Shown: in pieces, positions 26,490-34,289 of the stretch
How positions within the stretch are numbered: position 1 is the stretch's first letter
Layout: each line of letters starts with the position of its first letter
NCBI RefSeq assembly: GCF_014764505.1
Contig: NZ_JACXWX010000002.1
Span: 1-64,000, forward strand
Direction: 5' to 3'
DNA from: Phormidium tenue FACHB-886
GTDB taxonomy: Bacteria; Cyanobacteriota; Cyanobacteriia; Elainellales; Elainellaceae
DNA length: 64,000 bases
Program-made: the position numbers and the translations under genes
The notes under the pieces: model-generated
Database searches by the model: none
Seen by the model: the letters and a program-made list of their open reading frames with translations, nothing else
What the model was told of the DNA's origin: nothing

Positions 26490-26567
26490 AGGTTGTTAAG
26501 TTAGGAACAATCGCGTTAGTTCAATTCTTCATTGCCCTGCTGTATTGAGGGTAACTGTTATTTATTT

Positions 26568-28580
26568 ATGGCAACCCAACTCACCCCCGAACAACTTAGC
26601 CGCGCTCAGCGTATCACGGTGCGCGATCGCTCCCAAACGCTTAGGGGGTCGTTGGAGTCTAGCGAGGCATTCGATCTCTACCGCTTTAATTTCAGGCGGG
26701 GTAGCCGCAGTCGCCCAATTCAGTTTAGTGCAGCTTTGCGAGGGTTAGAAGCTAGAACGGGAATTAATTTGCTTAACGAGCAGGGCACAAGGCTTCGTCG
26801 AGCTGCTTTTTTGGCAAGCGATCCTAGCAGCCAGGTCCTCAACCTGCGGCTTCTTAGAGGCACTTACTACCTGCAAGTTGAAAAAATTAATGGCGATACA
26901 GACTATCGTCTTTCAACGCTTGCCATTCCCAATCCTAACTATCTACCTCCTAGACGTCCTGGTCCGGTGAGCGCAGAAAAGCTGAGAGGCGCAAGCAGGA
27001 TCAGTATCGATCGTCAAACTCGCCAGTTCAATGACTCGATTAACGCAGGTAACCCTGAAGATTTCTATCGGTTTGACTTGAGGCGACGTAGCACTGTTAG
27101 CTTCACGCTTAGGGAGCTGGATGCCCGCACTGATCTAAACCTGCTGAACAGCGAGGGAGAGCTGCTGCAACAATCTGCCTATGGCTCTGCTGAAAATAGC
27201 ATCCAAGTCCTCTCACGGCAGCTAAGACCAGGGACTTATTATGTTCAGGTAAAGCGGCGCGGTGGAAATACTGACTACCGTTTGACGGCGGTTGGCGCTG
27301 TTGTTTCAAATTCAACTGATAACAATAATGGTGGAAATAACGGCGGCAACAACGGTGGAAATAACGGCGGCAACAACGGTGGAAATAATGGCGGCAGTGT
27401 AGGCGGCGGCGGCGCAACGAGACGTGTACCTCAGCTAGTGCGCGATATCGTTCCAGGTTCGGCTGATTCTCAACCTGATGACTTGATTAATGTCGACGGG
27501 GTACTTTACTTTACTGCCAATGATACGACGAACGGCAGAGAGCTGTGGCGCAGCGATGGCACAGCTGCAGGCACTAGCTTGGTAAGAAACATTGCGCCCG
27601 GAGGTCAAAGCTCTTCCCCTTCAAATTTGGTAAGCTTCAACGGGCAGCTCTTCTTCTTTGCTGACGATGGAGACGGCACACAGCTATGGCGCAGCGATGG
27701 CACAAGCGCCGGAACAACTCCTGTTAGCAACACTATTTATACTATTGTGGGCGGATCGTCCGATTCAAACGTTGCCGTCGTCAACAACACTCTCTTCTTC
27801 TCAGCTGATGGCGACGATGGCAGGGGAGTAGAGCTATGGCGCACTGATGGTACTGCAGGTGGCACAACGCGCGTAAGCGACATTGTCTCTGGTTCGTTGG
27901 GTTCTAGCCCTGCTGATCTACTTAACTTTAATGGCCTCCTGTACTTCACAGCCAATGATGTCACTAATGGGCGTGAGCTTTGGCGGAGTGATGGTACAGA
28001 CGGTGGAACAGAGCGGGTGAGCAATATTGCTTCTGGTGCTAATAGCTCCAACCCCCTGGATTTGGTGATTTTCAACGATGCAATCTATTTCTCAGCAGAT
28101 GCGGGAAATGGGCAAGGACGCGAGCTTTGGCGGAGTGATGGCACAGATGGCGGAACAGAGCTGGTGAGAGATATCAATTCAGGGGCGGCCTCCTCCTCAC
28201 CTACTAACCTGACTGTCGTTGGCGATGCCCTCTATTTTGCAGCCAATACGGCTGACGATGGAACTGAACTCTTTATTAGCGATGGGACATCCTCAGGAAC
28301 ACAGCTTGTTGAAGATATTTCTTCGGGCGTGGCTTCATCACTACCTGAAGATCTAATAAATCTCAATGGAGTACTCTATTTCACTGCTCTTGATACCGAT
28401 ACAGGCACCACTCGGCAGGTTTGGCGCAGTAATGGAAATGCAAATAATACAAATCAGCTTAGCAATTCTCCTTTAGGAAGCGCTGGCCCCCGATCGCTAG
28501 CTGCTATTGGCACGACGCTCTTCTTCTCGGACTTCACCTCCGCCAACGGTCGGGAGCTTTACCGGTTACCCCTTTCGTAA
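26568..28580 (+). CDS. PPC-domain and ELWxxDGT-repeat protein
   Basis: 670 residues. Two pre-peptidase C-terminal (PPC) beta-sandwich domains lie at about 10-120 and 140-265 (each ending in GTYYLQVEKINGDTDYRLS or GTYYVQVKRRGGNTDYRLT). They are joined by a linker of GGNN repeats (about 265-285) to seven units of about 50 residues carrying ELWRSDGTAAGT-type motifs, each with LLYFTAND-like strands. ELWxxDGT repeats occur in large extracellular bacterial proteins and probably form a propeller-like fold. No signal peptide is visible, so export, if it occurs, would need another route. ATG 26568 is used; a TTG upstream gives an unrelated prefix. Role unknown; adhesion or sheath is an inference. Confidence 0.82.
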   Translation: MATQLTPEQLSRAQRITVRDRSQTLRGSLESSEAFDLYRFNFRRGSRSRPIQFSAALRGLEARTGINLLNEQGTRLRRAAFLASDPSSQVLNLRLLRGTYYLQVEKINGDTDYRLSTLAIPNPNYLPPRRPGPVSAEKLRGASRISIDRQTRQFNDSINAGNPEDFYRFDLRRRSTVSFTLRELDARTDLNLLNSEGELLQQSAYGSAENSIQVLSRQLRPGTYYVQVKRRGGNTDYRLTAVGAVVSNSTDNNNGGNNGGNNGGNNGGNNGGNNGGSVGGGGATRRVPQLVRDIVPGSADSQPDDLINVDGVLYFTANDTTNGRELWRSDGTAAGTSLVRNIAPGGQSSSPSNLVSFNGQLFFFADDGDGTQLWRSDGTSAGTTPVSNTIYTIVGGSSDSNVAVVNNTLFFSADGDDGRGVELWRTDGTAGGTTRVSDIVSGSLGSSPADLLNFNGLLYFTANDVTNGRELWRSDGTDGGTERVSNIASGANSSNPLDLVIFNDAIYFSADAGNGQGRELWRSDGTDGGTELVRDINSGAASSSPTNLTVVGDALYFAANTADDGTELFISDGTSSGTQLVEDISSGVASSLPEDLINLNGVLYFTALDTDTGTTRQVWRSNGNANNTNQLSNSPLGSAGPRSLAAIGTTLFFSDFTSANGRELYRLPLS

Positions 28581-28966
28581 CAGCTGAAAAAAATGCTGGA
28601 GCTGGCTAGGTTTTGAGGGCTCCAATGTATGAGCTTTTCAGGGATTCCTGCCCTTATGGCTGCTGCTTATCTTGACAAGAATTTGTTTGCTGTCGCGCTG
28701 TAAGCTGCGTCAATCTTGTTGCAAAAGCAAAGATAATTTTTGGCGATTTTATAAATATGCTTAAAAAAAGCTTGAAGTCCACATAAATTAAAGGTTTCGC
28801 CGATCTATCTGTTTGATCTTGTGCTTAGAATAAATCATTGAAAATTCGAGTTTCCAAGGGTTTCAGGGGTTTCGTCTGAACTGTGGCTCGAAGTATCCTG
28901 GATCGATCCCAGTTGAAGATCGAATTGTGAACTAACTCGCGAATTAAAGTTGATTAGGAGAAACTC
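28581..28966. other. Intergenic leader of hup
   Basis: 386 AT-rich bases without a gene. It includes A/T runs near 28762-28772 and the SD AGGAG (28956-28960) of hup. I find no clear terminator for the preceding gene and no box pair I would trust as a promoter. Confidence 0.45.
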
Positions 28967-29257
28967 ATGAATAAAGGTGAATTAGTAGATAAGGTTGCCG
29001 AAAAAGCGAACGTAACCAAAAAACAAGCCGATGCAGTATTGAGTGCGGCAATCGATGCGATTATTGATGCTGTATCAGATGGCGATAAAGTAACGCTAGT
29101 AGGCTTTGGTTCCTTTGAGCCACGCGAGCGCAAAGCCCGCGAAGGACGCAACCCCAAAACAGGCGAGGCGATGGAAATACCGGCAACCAAAGTACCTGCT
29201 TTTTCGGCGGGCAAGCTGTTTAAAGAAAAGGTGTCTCCTGAAAGCGAAAACCAGTGA
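28967..29257 (+). CDS. hup: DNA-binding protein HU
   Basis: 96 residues, family length. MNKGELVDKVAEKANVTKKQA opens the helical dimerisation part; VTLVGFGSFEPRERKAREGRNPKTGE is the beta-arm signature with the conserved GFGSF and GRNP motifs. It is the abundant nucleoid protein that bends DNA. An SD AGGAG precedes ATG 28967. Its last codons overlap the GTG start of cobD by four bases (GTGA), so the B12 gene would be translated from the HU message, an unusual coupling. The tail KVSPESENQ extends a little beyond the family core. Confidence 0.96.
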   Translation: MNKGELVDKVAEKANVTKKQADAVLSAAIDAIIDAVSDGDKVTLVGFGSFEPRERKAREGRNPKTGEAMEIPATKVPAFSAGKLFKEKVSPESENQ

Positions 29258-30339
29258 CATCTCAGCCGATTCATGGGGGGAACTTGGCTTGGGCAGCGGC
29301 GCTGGCAGGCTGTTCTCCCCGTGAGCTCTTAGATTTTTCTGCCAGCATCAATCCGCTGGGTGTGCCGCCAAAGGTGATCGCTGCAATTCAAGCGCATCTT
29401 GTCGATCTGCCTCACTACCCTGATCCAGGTTCTCATTGGCTGCGGCAGGCGATCGGGCGTTTTCATGGAGTACCGCCTGACTGGATTCTACCGGGAAATG
29501 GGTCGGCAGAGCTGCTGACTTGGGCATGTCGAGAGCTAGCGGCACTGGAGGCAGTCTATCTCATCACGCCTGCTTTCAGCGATTATTTGCGCGCACTGAA
29601 AGCGTTTGGCGCAGAGGTTAAGCGTTGCCCTTTGCAGATAGAGCTTGCGCTGCGGCACTCCGCCGAGATGAACAATTTGCCCTTGCCGATGCCCCTTCAC
29701 GCTTGCGGACTGCTGCTGAATAATCCTCACAACCCCACAGGTGTTTTGTTCAGAGCAGAGGCAATTGCCCCCTTGCTCGATCAGGTGGAGCTGCTGGTGG
29801 TAGATGAAGCCTTCATGGATTTTCTGATGCCCGACCAGCAGCAAAGCTTGATCGATCGCCTTGCCGATTATCCAAATCTGGTGATTTTGCGCTCGCTGAC
29901 CAAGTTTTACAGTCTGGCAGGCTTGCGAATCGGCTATGCGATCGCCCACCCCGAGCGGCTGCAGCGCTGGCAGCAGTGGCGCGATCCGTGGTCGGTCAAT
30001 GTGCTGGCAGAAGCAGCAGCAATCGCCTGTTTGCAGGAGCAGTCGTTTCAGCAGCAGACCTGGAACTGGCTAGCAGCAGCGCGATCGCACTTGTTTGAGG
30101 GGCTTGCCGCCTTGCCAGGATTGCAGCCACTCCCAAGTGCTGCTAACTACCTGCTGGTGCGGTGCGACATCTCCAGCGTTGTGCTGCAAAGAGAACTGCT
30201 CCAGCAGAGCCGAATTCTGATCCGCGATTGCGTCAGCTTTCCAGAGTTGGGCGATCGGTTTTTTCGGGTGGCAGTCCGGACGATCGAGGAGAATCAGCAG
30301 CTGTTGGCAGGGCTACAGCAAATTTTAGGTCGCCGCTAG
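29254..30339 (+). CDS. cobD: L-threonine-O-3-phosphate decarboxylase, cobalamin pathway
   Basis: 361 residues, fold-type I PLP enzyme related to histidinol-phosphate aminotransferase. CobD-type features are the N-terminal HGGN, DFSASINPLG, the PLP lysine in LTKFYSLAGLRIGYA, NNPHNPTG, VVDEAFMDF and the arginine in FRVAVRT. It makes (R)-1-amino-2-propanol phosphate for the nucleotide loop of cobalamin (pseudocobalamin in cyanobacteria). The alternative of a histidinol-phosphate aminotransferase is less likely because of the HGGN start. Start is GTG 29254, overlapping the hup stop. Its stop overlaps that of the convergent DUF3086 gene (CTAG). Confidence 0.88.
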   Translation: MTSQPIHGGNLAWAAALAGCSPRELLDFSASINPLGVPPKVIAAIQAHLVDLPHYPDPGSHWLRQAIGRFHGVPPDWILPGNGSAELLTWACRELAALEAVYLITPAFSDYLRALKAFGAEVKRCPLQIELALRHSAEMNNLPLPMPLHACGLLLNNPHNPTGVLFRAEAIAPLLDQVELLVVDEAFMDFLMPDQQQSLIDRLADYPNLVILRSLTKFYSLAGLRIGYAIAHPERLQRWQQWRDPWSVNVLAEAAAIACLQEQSFQQQTWNWLAAARSHLFEGLAALPGLQPLPSAANYLLVRCDISSVVLQRELLQQSRILIRDCVSFPELGDRFFRVAVRTIEENQQLLAGLQQILGRR

Positions 30340-31400
30340 TAGATCATTGGATTGGCTGGATCAGGCGCAAACGCTAGCCACAGCGGAAACTGCAGCAGCG
30401 CAATATCTACCACACCCTCTGATTCATCCACCAAAATCAGCGGCAGCTGCTTTTGCCTAACTAAGCGATCGGCTCGCTGCGCTAATGGCTCTGGCGCATC
30501 AAACAGCACAACGCCCTGATCGGAGCCAAAATCAGCGCGGGAGATGCCAAGACAATCCTGTAAGCCCCGCCGCCACTCACCTAGCCGCTCTGGGGAGTTA
30601 CCCAGCACCAAAACTCGCAGGCGATCGCCCTGTAGCTCTTTCAGCACCGAGATAATGGCAGAGGCAATCAAGATATTTTGCAGACGCGATCCCATAGTTT
30701 TAAGGGCACCCCGCCCGCCTTGCGTAAAAAACCAGTTTGATACCCGCTCTGCATGCACTGGCTCAAATGTGCGGCGGAGTCGCCACGGCGCACCGTAATA
30801 ATCCGGCGAAAGGCGATACTGATCTAGCAGCTTATTGATCCGCTCGGCTTGCGCTTGGTACTCCGACTCGGTGAACCGCGGGACTGCCGAGCCTGACTGC
30901 TCTGAGCGCACGGACTGCGATCGAGGCTCTGAGCGAACAGCTTCACGGCGGCGCTCCTGCGGGGCTTCTCTAGCCCGCTCTGGGGCAGCAGAACGCACAG
31001 GTTCAACAGCAGCAGGCGGTGTCAGCGGCAGTTGTTCTACTGCCGTCACCAGATCTTGCAGGCTGCCCGCCAAATAATCTTTGAAGCCCTGCACCCGGAT
31101 CGCCAAATCTTGTGAAGTTCCTGCAAATGTAGTTTTCATCTCGGTGCGAATGCGTTCCTGCCGCCGCTCTAGCTGCTCAATGCTAATCTGGAGCGTCTGT
31201 CGGCGCTGTTCTAGGTCACTGAGACCCTCTTTGACCACCCGCCCCATTGCCTGCTGTGCTTCAGCAACTTGCCGCTGGAGGGCTGCAAGCTCCTGTTTCA
31301 GGGCGTTTTCCTGCTGTCGCAGCTCGCTAAGCCGTCGCTCAAGCGCTTGGATATCGGTGGGCTGCACAGGATCGGGCGTAAAAGAGGTATCTAAACTCAT
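30336..31400 (-). CDS. DUF3086 protein with N-terminal coiled coil
   Basis: 354 residues. Residues about 18-105 form a coiled coil (ALERRLSELRQQENALKQEL and following heptads). An Arg/Ser/Glu-rich linker (about 135-175) joins it to a globular DUF3086 domain with YYGAPWRLRRTFEPVHAERV, NWFFTQGGRGALKTMGSRL and LPLILVDESEG. The family is known from cyanobacteria, with no assigned function. It is the third gene of an mlaE-DUF3119-DUF3086 operon (46 bases behind DUF3119), which suggests a role tied to lipid or membrane transport. No signal peptide or membrane helix is visible. Confidence 0.85.
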   Translation of the reverse strand: MSLDTSFTPDPVQPTDIQALERRLSELRQQENALKQELAALQRQVAEAQQAMGRVVKEGLSDLEQRRQTLQISIEQLERRQERIRTEMKTTFAGTSQDLAIRVQGFKDYLAGSLQDLVTAVEQLPLTPPAAVEPVRSAAPERAREAPQERRREAVRSEPRSQSVRSEQSGSAVPRFTESEYQAQAERINKLLDQYRLSPDYYGAPWRLRRTFEPVHAERVSNWFFTQGGRGALKTMGSRLQNILIASAIISVLKELQGDRLRVLVLGNSPERLGEWRRGLQDCLGISRADFGSDQGVVLFDAPEPLAQRADRLVRQKQLPLILVDESEGVVDIALLQFPLWLAFAPDPANPMIY

Positions 31401-31446
31401 GCGATTAAAAGTAGTTCTGTGAATCGATCGAAAACCCGCACGGATG

Positions 31447-31848
31447 CTATGGCAGGTAAGGGCACCGTTGCTCCAGGCAAGCTTTTAGCTGTTTGGGGTC
31501 AAACAAAATTGGCAAAAAGTGAATGCTTTTGACTTCCCGAAAATAAAACAGAATGGGAACGCCGCCCCAAAAGATCCGCCAATTTTGCCACTCTCGGTAA
31601 GGGAAATTGCGAATTTCTTGGTCGCCACGATAGATTTCTAACGCCGTTTCGCTAAATACGAGCCGCAGCGTGATCGCCTGAAACAGCAAAAACAGCCCAA
31701 ACAGGGCAACTGCCCCTGCCACCCATACCAATCCCAAAGGCAGCGGCAAAATCAGCAGCACTACGGCGATCAGCACCAAGGCGATCGGCAGTGCATAGCT
31801 GGGCGCAAGCTGTACCCGTCCTGTCACAGGTGTACTCGTCGTGGTCAC
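31447..31848 (-). CDS. DUF3119 membrane protein
   Basis: 133 residues. Two hydrophobic helices close together (YALPIALVLIAVVLLILP and GLVWVAGAVALFGLFLLFQ) form a hairpin; the rest is a PH-like beta domain with LRLVFSETALEIYRGD, FPYREWQNWRIFWGGVPILFYF and the end LFDPKQLKACLEQR. The combination of two helices and a PH-like domain resembles bacterial PH_2-type proteins; DUF3119 is conserved in cyanobacteria and plastids. It lies 89 bases behind mlaE and 46 before DUF3086. Function unknown; it may be an accessory protein of the lipid transporter. Confidence 0.85.
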   Translation of the reverse strand: MTTTSTPVTGRVQLAPSYALPIALVLIAVVLLILPLPLGLVWVAGAVALFGLFLLFQAITLRLVFSETALEIYRGDQEIRNFPYREWQNWRIFWGGVPILFYFREVKSIHFLPILFDPKQLKACLEQRCPYLP

Positions 31849-31937
31849 GGTGTCTTTTCCCTCAGAACTTGAGCCTTCTGTTTTATTTTAGAAGGTTGTT
31901 GCGATTGCTTAGCAATCACAACAATAACCGAGTAGGT

Positions 31938-32738
31938 TTACCCGACTCCCCTTAGCACAGCGCTGCCTGTGCCCTGGAACATAATCCAGGAGAGGAAAAA
32001 ATCGCTGATGAAGATCGCTAGCAGCGATGTCACGACGGCAGTTGTGGTCGATTGCCCAACGCCCTTGGCGCCGCCCGTTGTCGTTAAGCCCCAGCTAGAG
32101 CCGATGACAGCGATCAGCGACCCAAACACCCAACTTTTGATAATGGCGCTGATCAAATCCCACACGCTCAAGAAATTGCGAATTGAGTTGAGGAAGGTGA
32201 TATTGGAGATGTCATACAGCCCATCCGCAATTACTAATCCGGCTGCCATCCCCGCCACAAACGACAGCACCGTCAGAAAAGGTAACATCAGCGAACAGGC
32301 AAGCACTCTGGGAATCACCAGATAATCGATCGGGTCGGTCTTCAGCATATAGAGTGCGTCAACTTGTTCTGTCACCTGCATTGTGCCAATTTCTGCCGAA
32401 AAAGCTGACCCCACTCGACCCGCCAAAATGACTGCTGTTAGTACCGGTGATAGCTCCCGCGCTAATGCCAGCGCCAGAACTCCGCCCACGGTTGCCCCTG
32501 CTCCCAAGCTGATAAATTCACGCGCTACCTGAATGGTGAATACACTGCCTACAGAGACTGCCGTCACCAGTGTGATCAGTAGCGACTCTGGACCCACCAG
32601 TACCATCTGCTCGATCGTATTACGGCGGTGAATGTTGCCCCGCAGCAAATGCACCACCACCTGCCCCCCTAGCAGCAACGCTGCTAGCAACCGCTGACTC
32701 CATCGACGAAAACCAAAGCGCTGAGAAGATTCGGTCAT
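31938..32738 (-). CDS. MlaE-family lipid ABC transporter permease (ycf63/TGD1 type)
   Basis: 266 residues with about five membrane helices. The MlaE signature is spread through QMVLVGPESLLITLVTAVSVG, GAGATVGGVLALALARELSPVLTAVILAGRVGSAFSAEIGTM (in part) and EQVDALYMLKTDPIDYLVIPRVLA. It is the membrane core of a lipid transporter working with an MCE protein and an ATPase, both encoded 6-8 kb away (38904-41127). In plastids the TGD1-2-3 homologues move phosphatidic acid-type lipids. It heads the operon with DUF3119 and DUF3086 and is divergent from ho1. Confidence 0.93.
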   Translation of the reverse strand: MTESSQRFGFRRWSQRLLAALLLGGQVVVHLLRGNIHRRNTIEQMVLVGPESLLITLVTAVSVGSVFTIQVAREFISLGAGATVGGVLALALARELSPVLTAVILAGRVGSAFSAEIGTMQVTEQVDALYMLKTDPIDYLVIPRVLACSLMLPFLTVLSFVAGMAAGLVIADGLYDISNITFLNSIRNFLSVWDLISAIIKSWVFGSLIAVIGSSWGLTTTGGAKGVGQSTTTAVVTSLLAIFISDFFLSWIMFQGTGSAVLRGVG

Positions 32739-33026
32739 GAGAGGGGGAGAAAAATGAAGAGTAGGGACGGGAGAGGAATGAAAGATGCGAAGAAGGGGCA
32801 GGGTTGGGATCGTTTATTCCTCAATTGCATTAAAACAGGAGAATTTCTTATTCATCCGCACTCATCCCTTCTTCTTCGCTTCACGTAAGAATTTTTAACA
32901 CAAACGCTCATTGAATCAGACTACTGTAAACATTTAGGTGCATTTTTAGACGCGCCGTTTGCCGTTTATCAGCGTCAATTTTCTAGATTAAAGAATTGTA
33001 TCGGGACGTTAAGTAGGAAATTTAGC

Positions 33027-33746
33027 ATGAGCAGTAATCTAGCAACCAAGTTGCGCGAAGGTACTAAAAAATCACATTCAATGGCAGAAAACACAGGCTT
33101 TATTGCTTGTTTTCTGAAAGGCACGGTTGAAAAGAACTCTTACCGCAAGCTGGTCGCGAACTTCTACTATGTCTATTCTGCAATGGAAGAAGAAATAGAG
33201 CGGCACCGCAATCACCCTGTGTTGTCTGGAATTTACTACCCTGAACTCAACCGCAAGGCAACTCTGGAGCAAGATCTGGCCTTCTACTACGGCGTAAATT
33301 GGCGCGAGCAAATTGCCCCTTCGCCTGCTGCTGAAGAGTATGTGGCTCGGATTCGGGAAGTCTCTAACACCGCGCCAGAGCTGCTTGTGGCTCATGCCTA
33401 CACCCGCTACATTGGCGATCTCTCGGGTGGACAAATCCTTAAGGGGATTGCAGTACGGGCAATGGGTTTGTCTGAGGGCAAAGGCACGAACTTCTACGAG
33501 TTCAAAACTATCTCGGACGAAAAAGCCTTCAAGAAGCAATACCGGGAAGCGATGAACAATCTGCCGGTAGATGAGGCAACTGCCGATCGCATCGTTGATG
33601 AAGCAAACGACACTTTTGCGCTGAACATGAAGATGTTCAAGGAGCTAGAAGGTAGCTTGATCAAGGCGATCGGGCAAATGCTGTTTAGCAGCCTGACTCG
33701 CCGCCGGAATCGCGGCAGCACGGAACTGGTGACGGATAACGGCTAA
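33027..33746 (+). CDS. ho1: Heme oxygenase (biliverdin-forming)
   Basis: 239 residues, cyanobacterial HO-1 length. The proximal heme ligand is His17 in TKKSHSMAENTGF; the distal helix carries YIGDLSGGQILKGIA; YRKLVANFYYVYSAMEEEI and NFYEFKTISDEKAFKKQYR are further signatures. It opens heme to biliverdin IXalpha with ferredoxin electrons, the first step to phycocyanobilin and phytochrome chromophores. The C-terminal tail (SSLTRRRNRGSTELVTDNG) is polar. It is monocistronic, 288 bases from the divergent mlaE. The likely terminator is a long repeat-containing hairpin at 33780-33866. Confidence 0.96.
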   Translation: MSSNLATKLREGTKKSHSMAENTGFIACFLKGTVEKNSYRKLVANFYYVYSAMEEEIERHRNHPVLSGIYYPELNRKATLEQDLAFYYGVNWREQIAPSPAAEEYVARIREVSNTAPELLVAHAYTRYIGDLSGGQILKGIAVRAMGLSEGKGTNFYEFKTISDEKAFKKQYREAMNNLPVDEATADRIVDEANDTFALNMKMFKELEGSLIKAIGQMLFSSLTRRRNRGSTELVTDNG

Positions 33747-33779
33747 GTATCGTAACTCGACTCAAAGCTGGGTGAGCTG

Positions 33780-33866
33780 GGTGTCAGGGGTCAGGGGTTC
33801 GGTCTATCGGTGGGGGTTACCCGCGATCGACGATTGCCTCTCTGCCTCCTGACACCTAATTTTTTG
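33780..33866 (+). terminator. Long hairpin with GGTGTCAGG repeat, probable ho1 terminator
   Basis: GGTGTCAGG (33780-33788) pairs with CCTGACACC (33848-33856), followed by TAATTTTTTG. The left side has GTCAGGGG twice (33782, 33789), the kind of heptamer-like repeat found between many cyanobacterial genes. Confidence 0.5.
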
Positions 33867-33968
33867 CTCTAGATGCCATCTGGGCATCTGACGCGTTCTA
33901 TAGCATTTTTAGAAATCCAGCCTGCGATCGGCTGTTTGATTCTCACCCAGGTTCTTGTATTCTCCGCG

Positions 33969-34289
33969 TCAGGATGAGTAAGCTTCTGCCTCCTCTTCTG
34001 AGACAATAATTAGCCCATTTGAGAGGCTGCCGACTACTCCACCCATGATTTGTTTTGTCAGATTGTCATACGATCGCACATCCAATGAAGGAGCAGGATC
34101 ATTGATTTCATAGCATGGCGATCGTTGCTCTTGGAAAATATCTTGAGCTGACAATACTGTCCCTTCTAACTTGGCGATTAGAGCGTCTGCTTGCTCTCGC
34201 AGATCTATTGCTTTGATCTCGGCTGTCTCTGCTTTGGCGGTCTGGAAGTCATAGACCTTCAGTACTTCTTGAATTCGGCTGAAGTGAGC
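33969..34289 (-). pseudogene. In-frame continuation of the CHAT gene past its stop codon
   Basis: After TAA (34290-34292) the same frame stays open for 106 codons to TGA at 33969-33971. The first part, AHFSRIQEVLKVYDFQTAK followed by AETAEIKAIDLREQADALIA, aligns with two repeat units before the stop (LYQVKQALQVNDLRTARAEA and LDEIQRVLEVDDFITAKLEA). It then runs on with DIFQEQRSPCYEINDPAPSL and ends EEEAEAYSS. So this is the third repeat and original C-terminus of the CHAT protein, cut off by one nonsense codon, unless the stop is read through or a sequencing error. No good start codon precedes it; a TTG at 34154 exists. Confidence 0.75.

Noticed and set aside
33969-34154. Independent 61-codon gene starting at TTG 34154
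   Set aside because: The frame is open further upstream and continues the CHAT repeat; it is explained better as the severed end of that gene.
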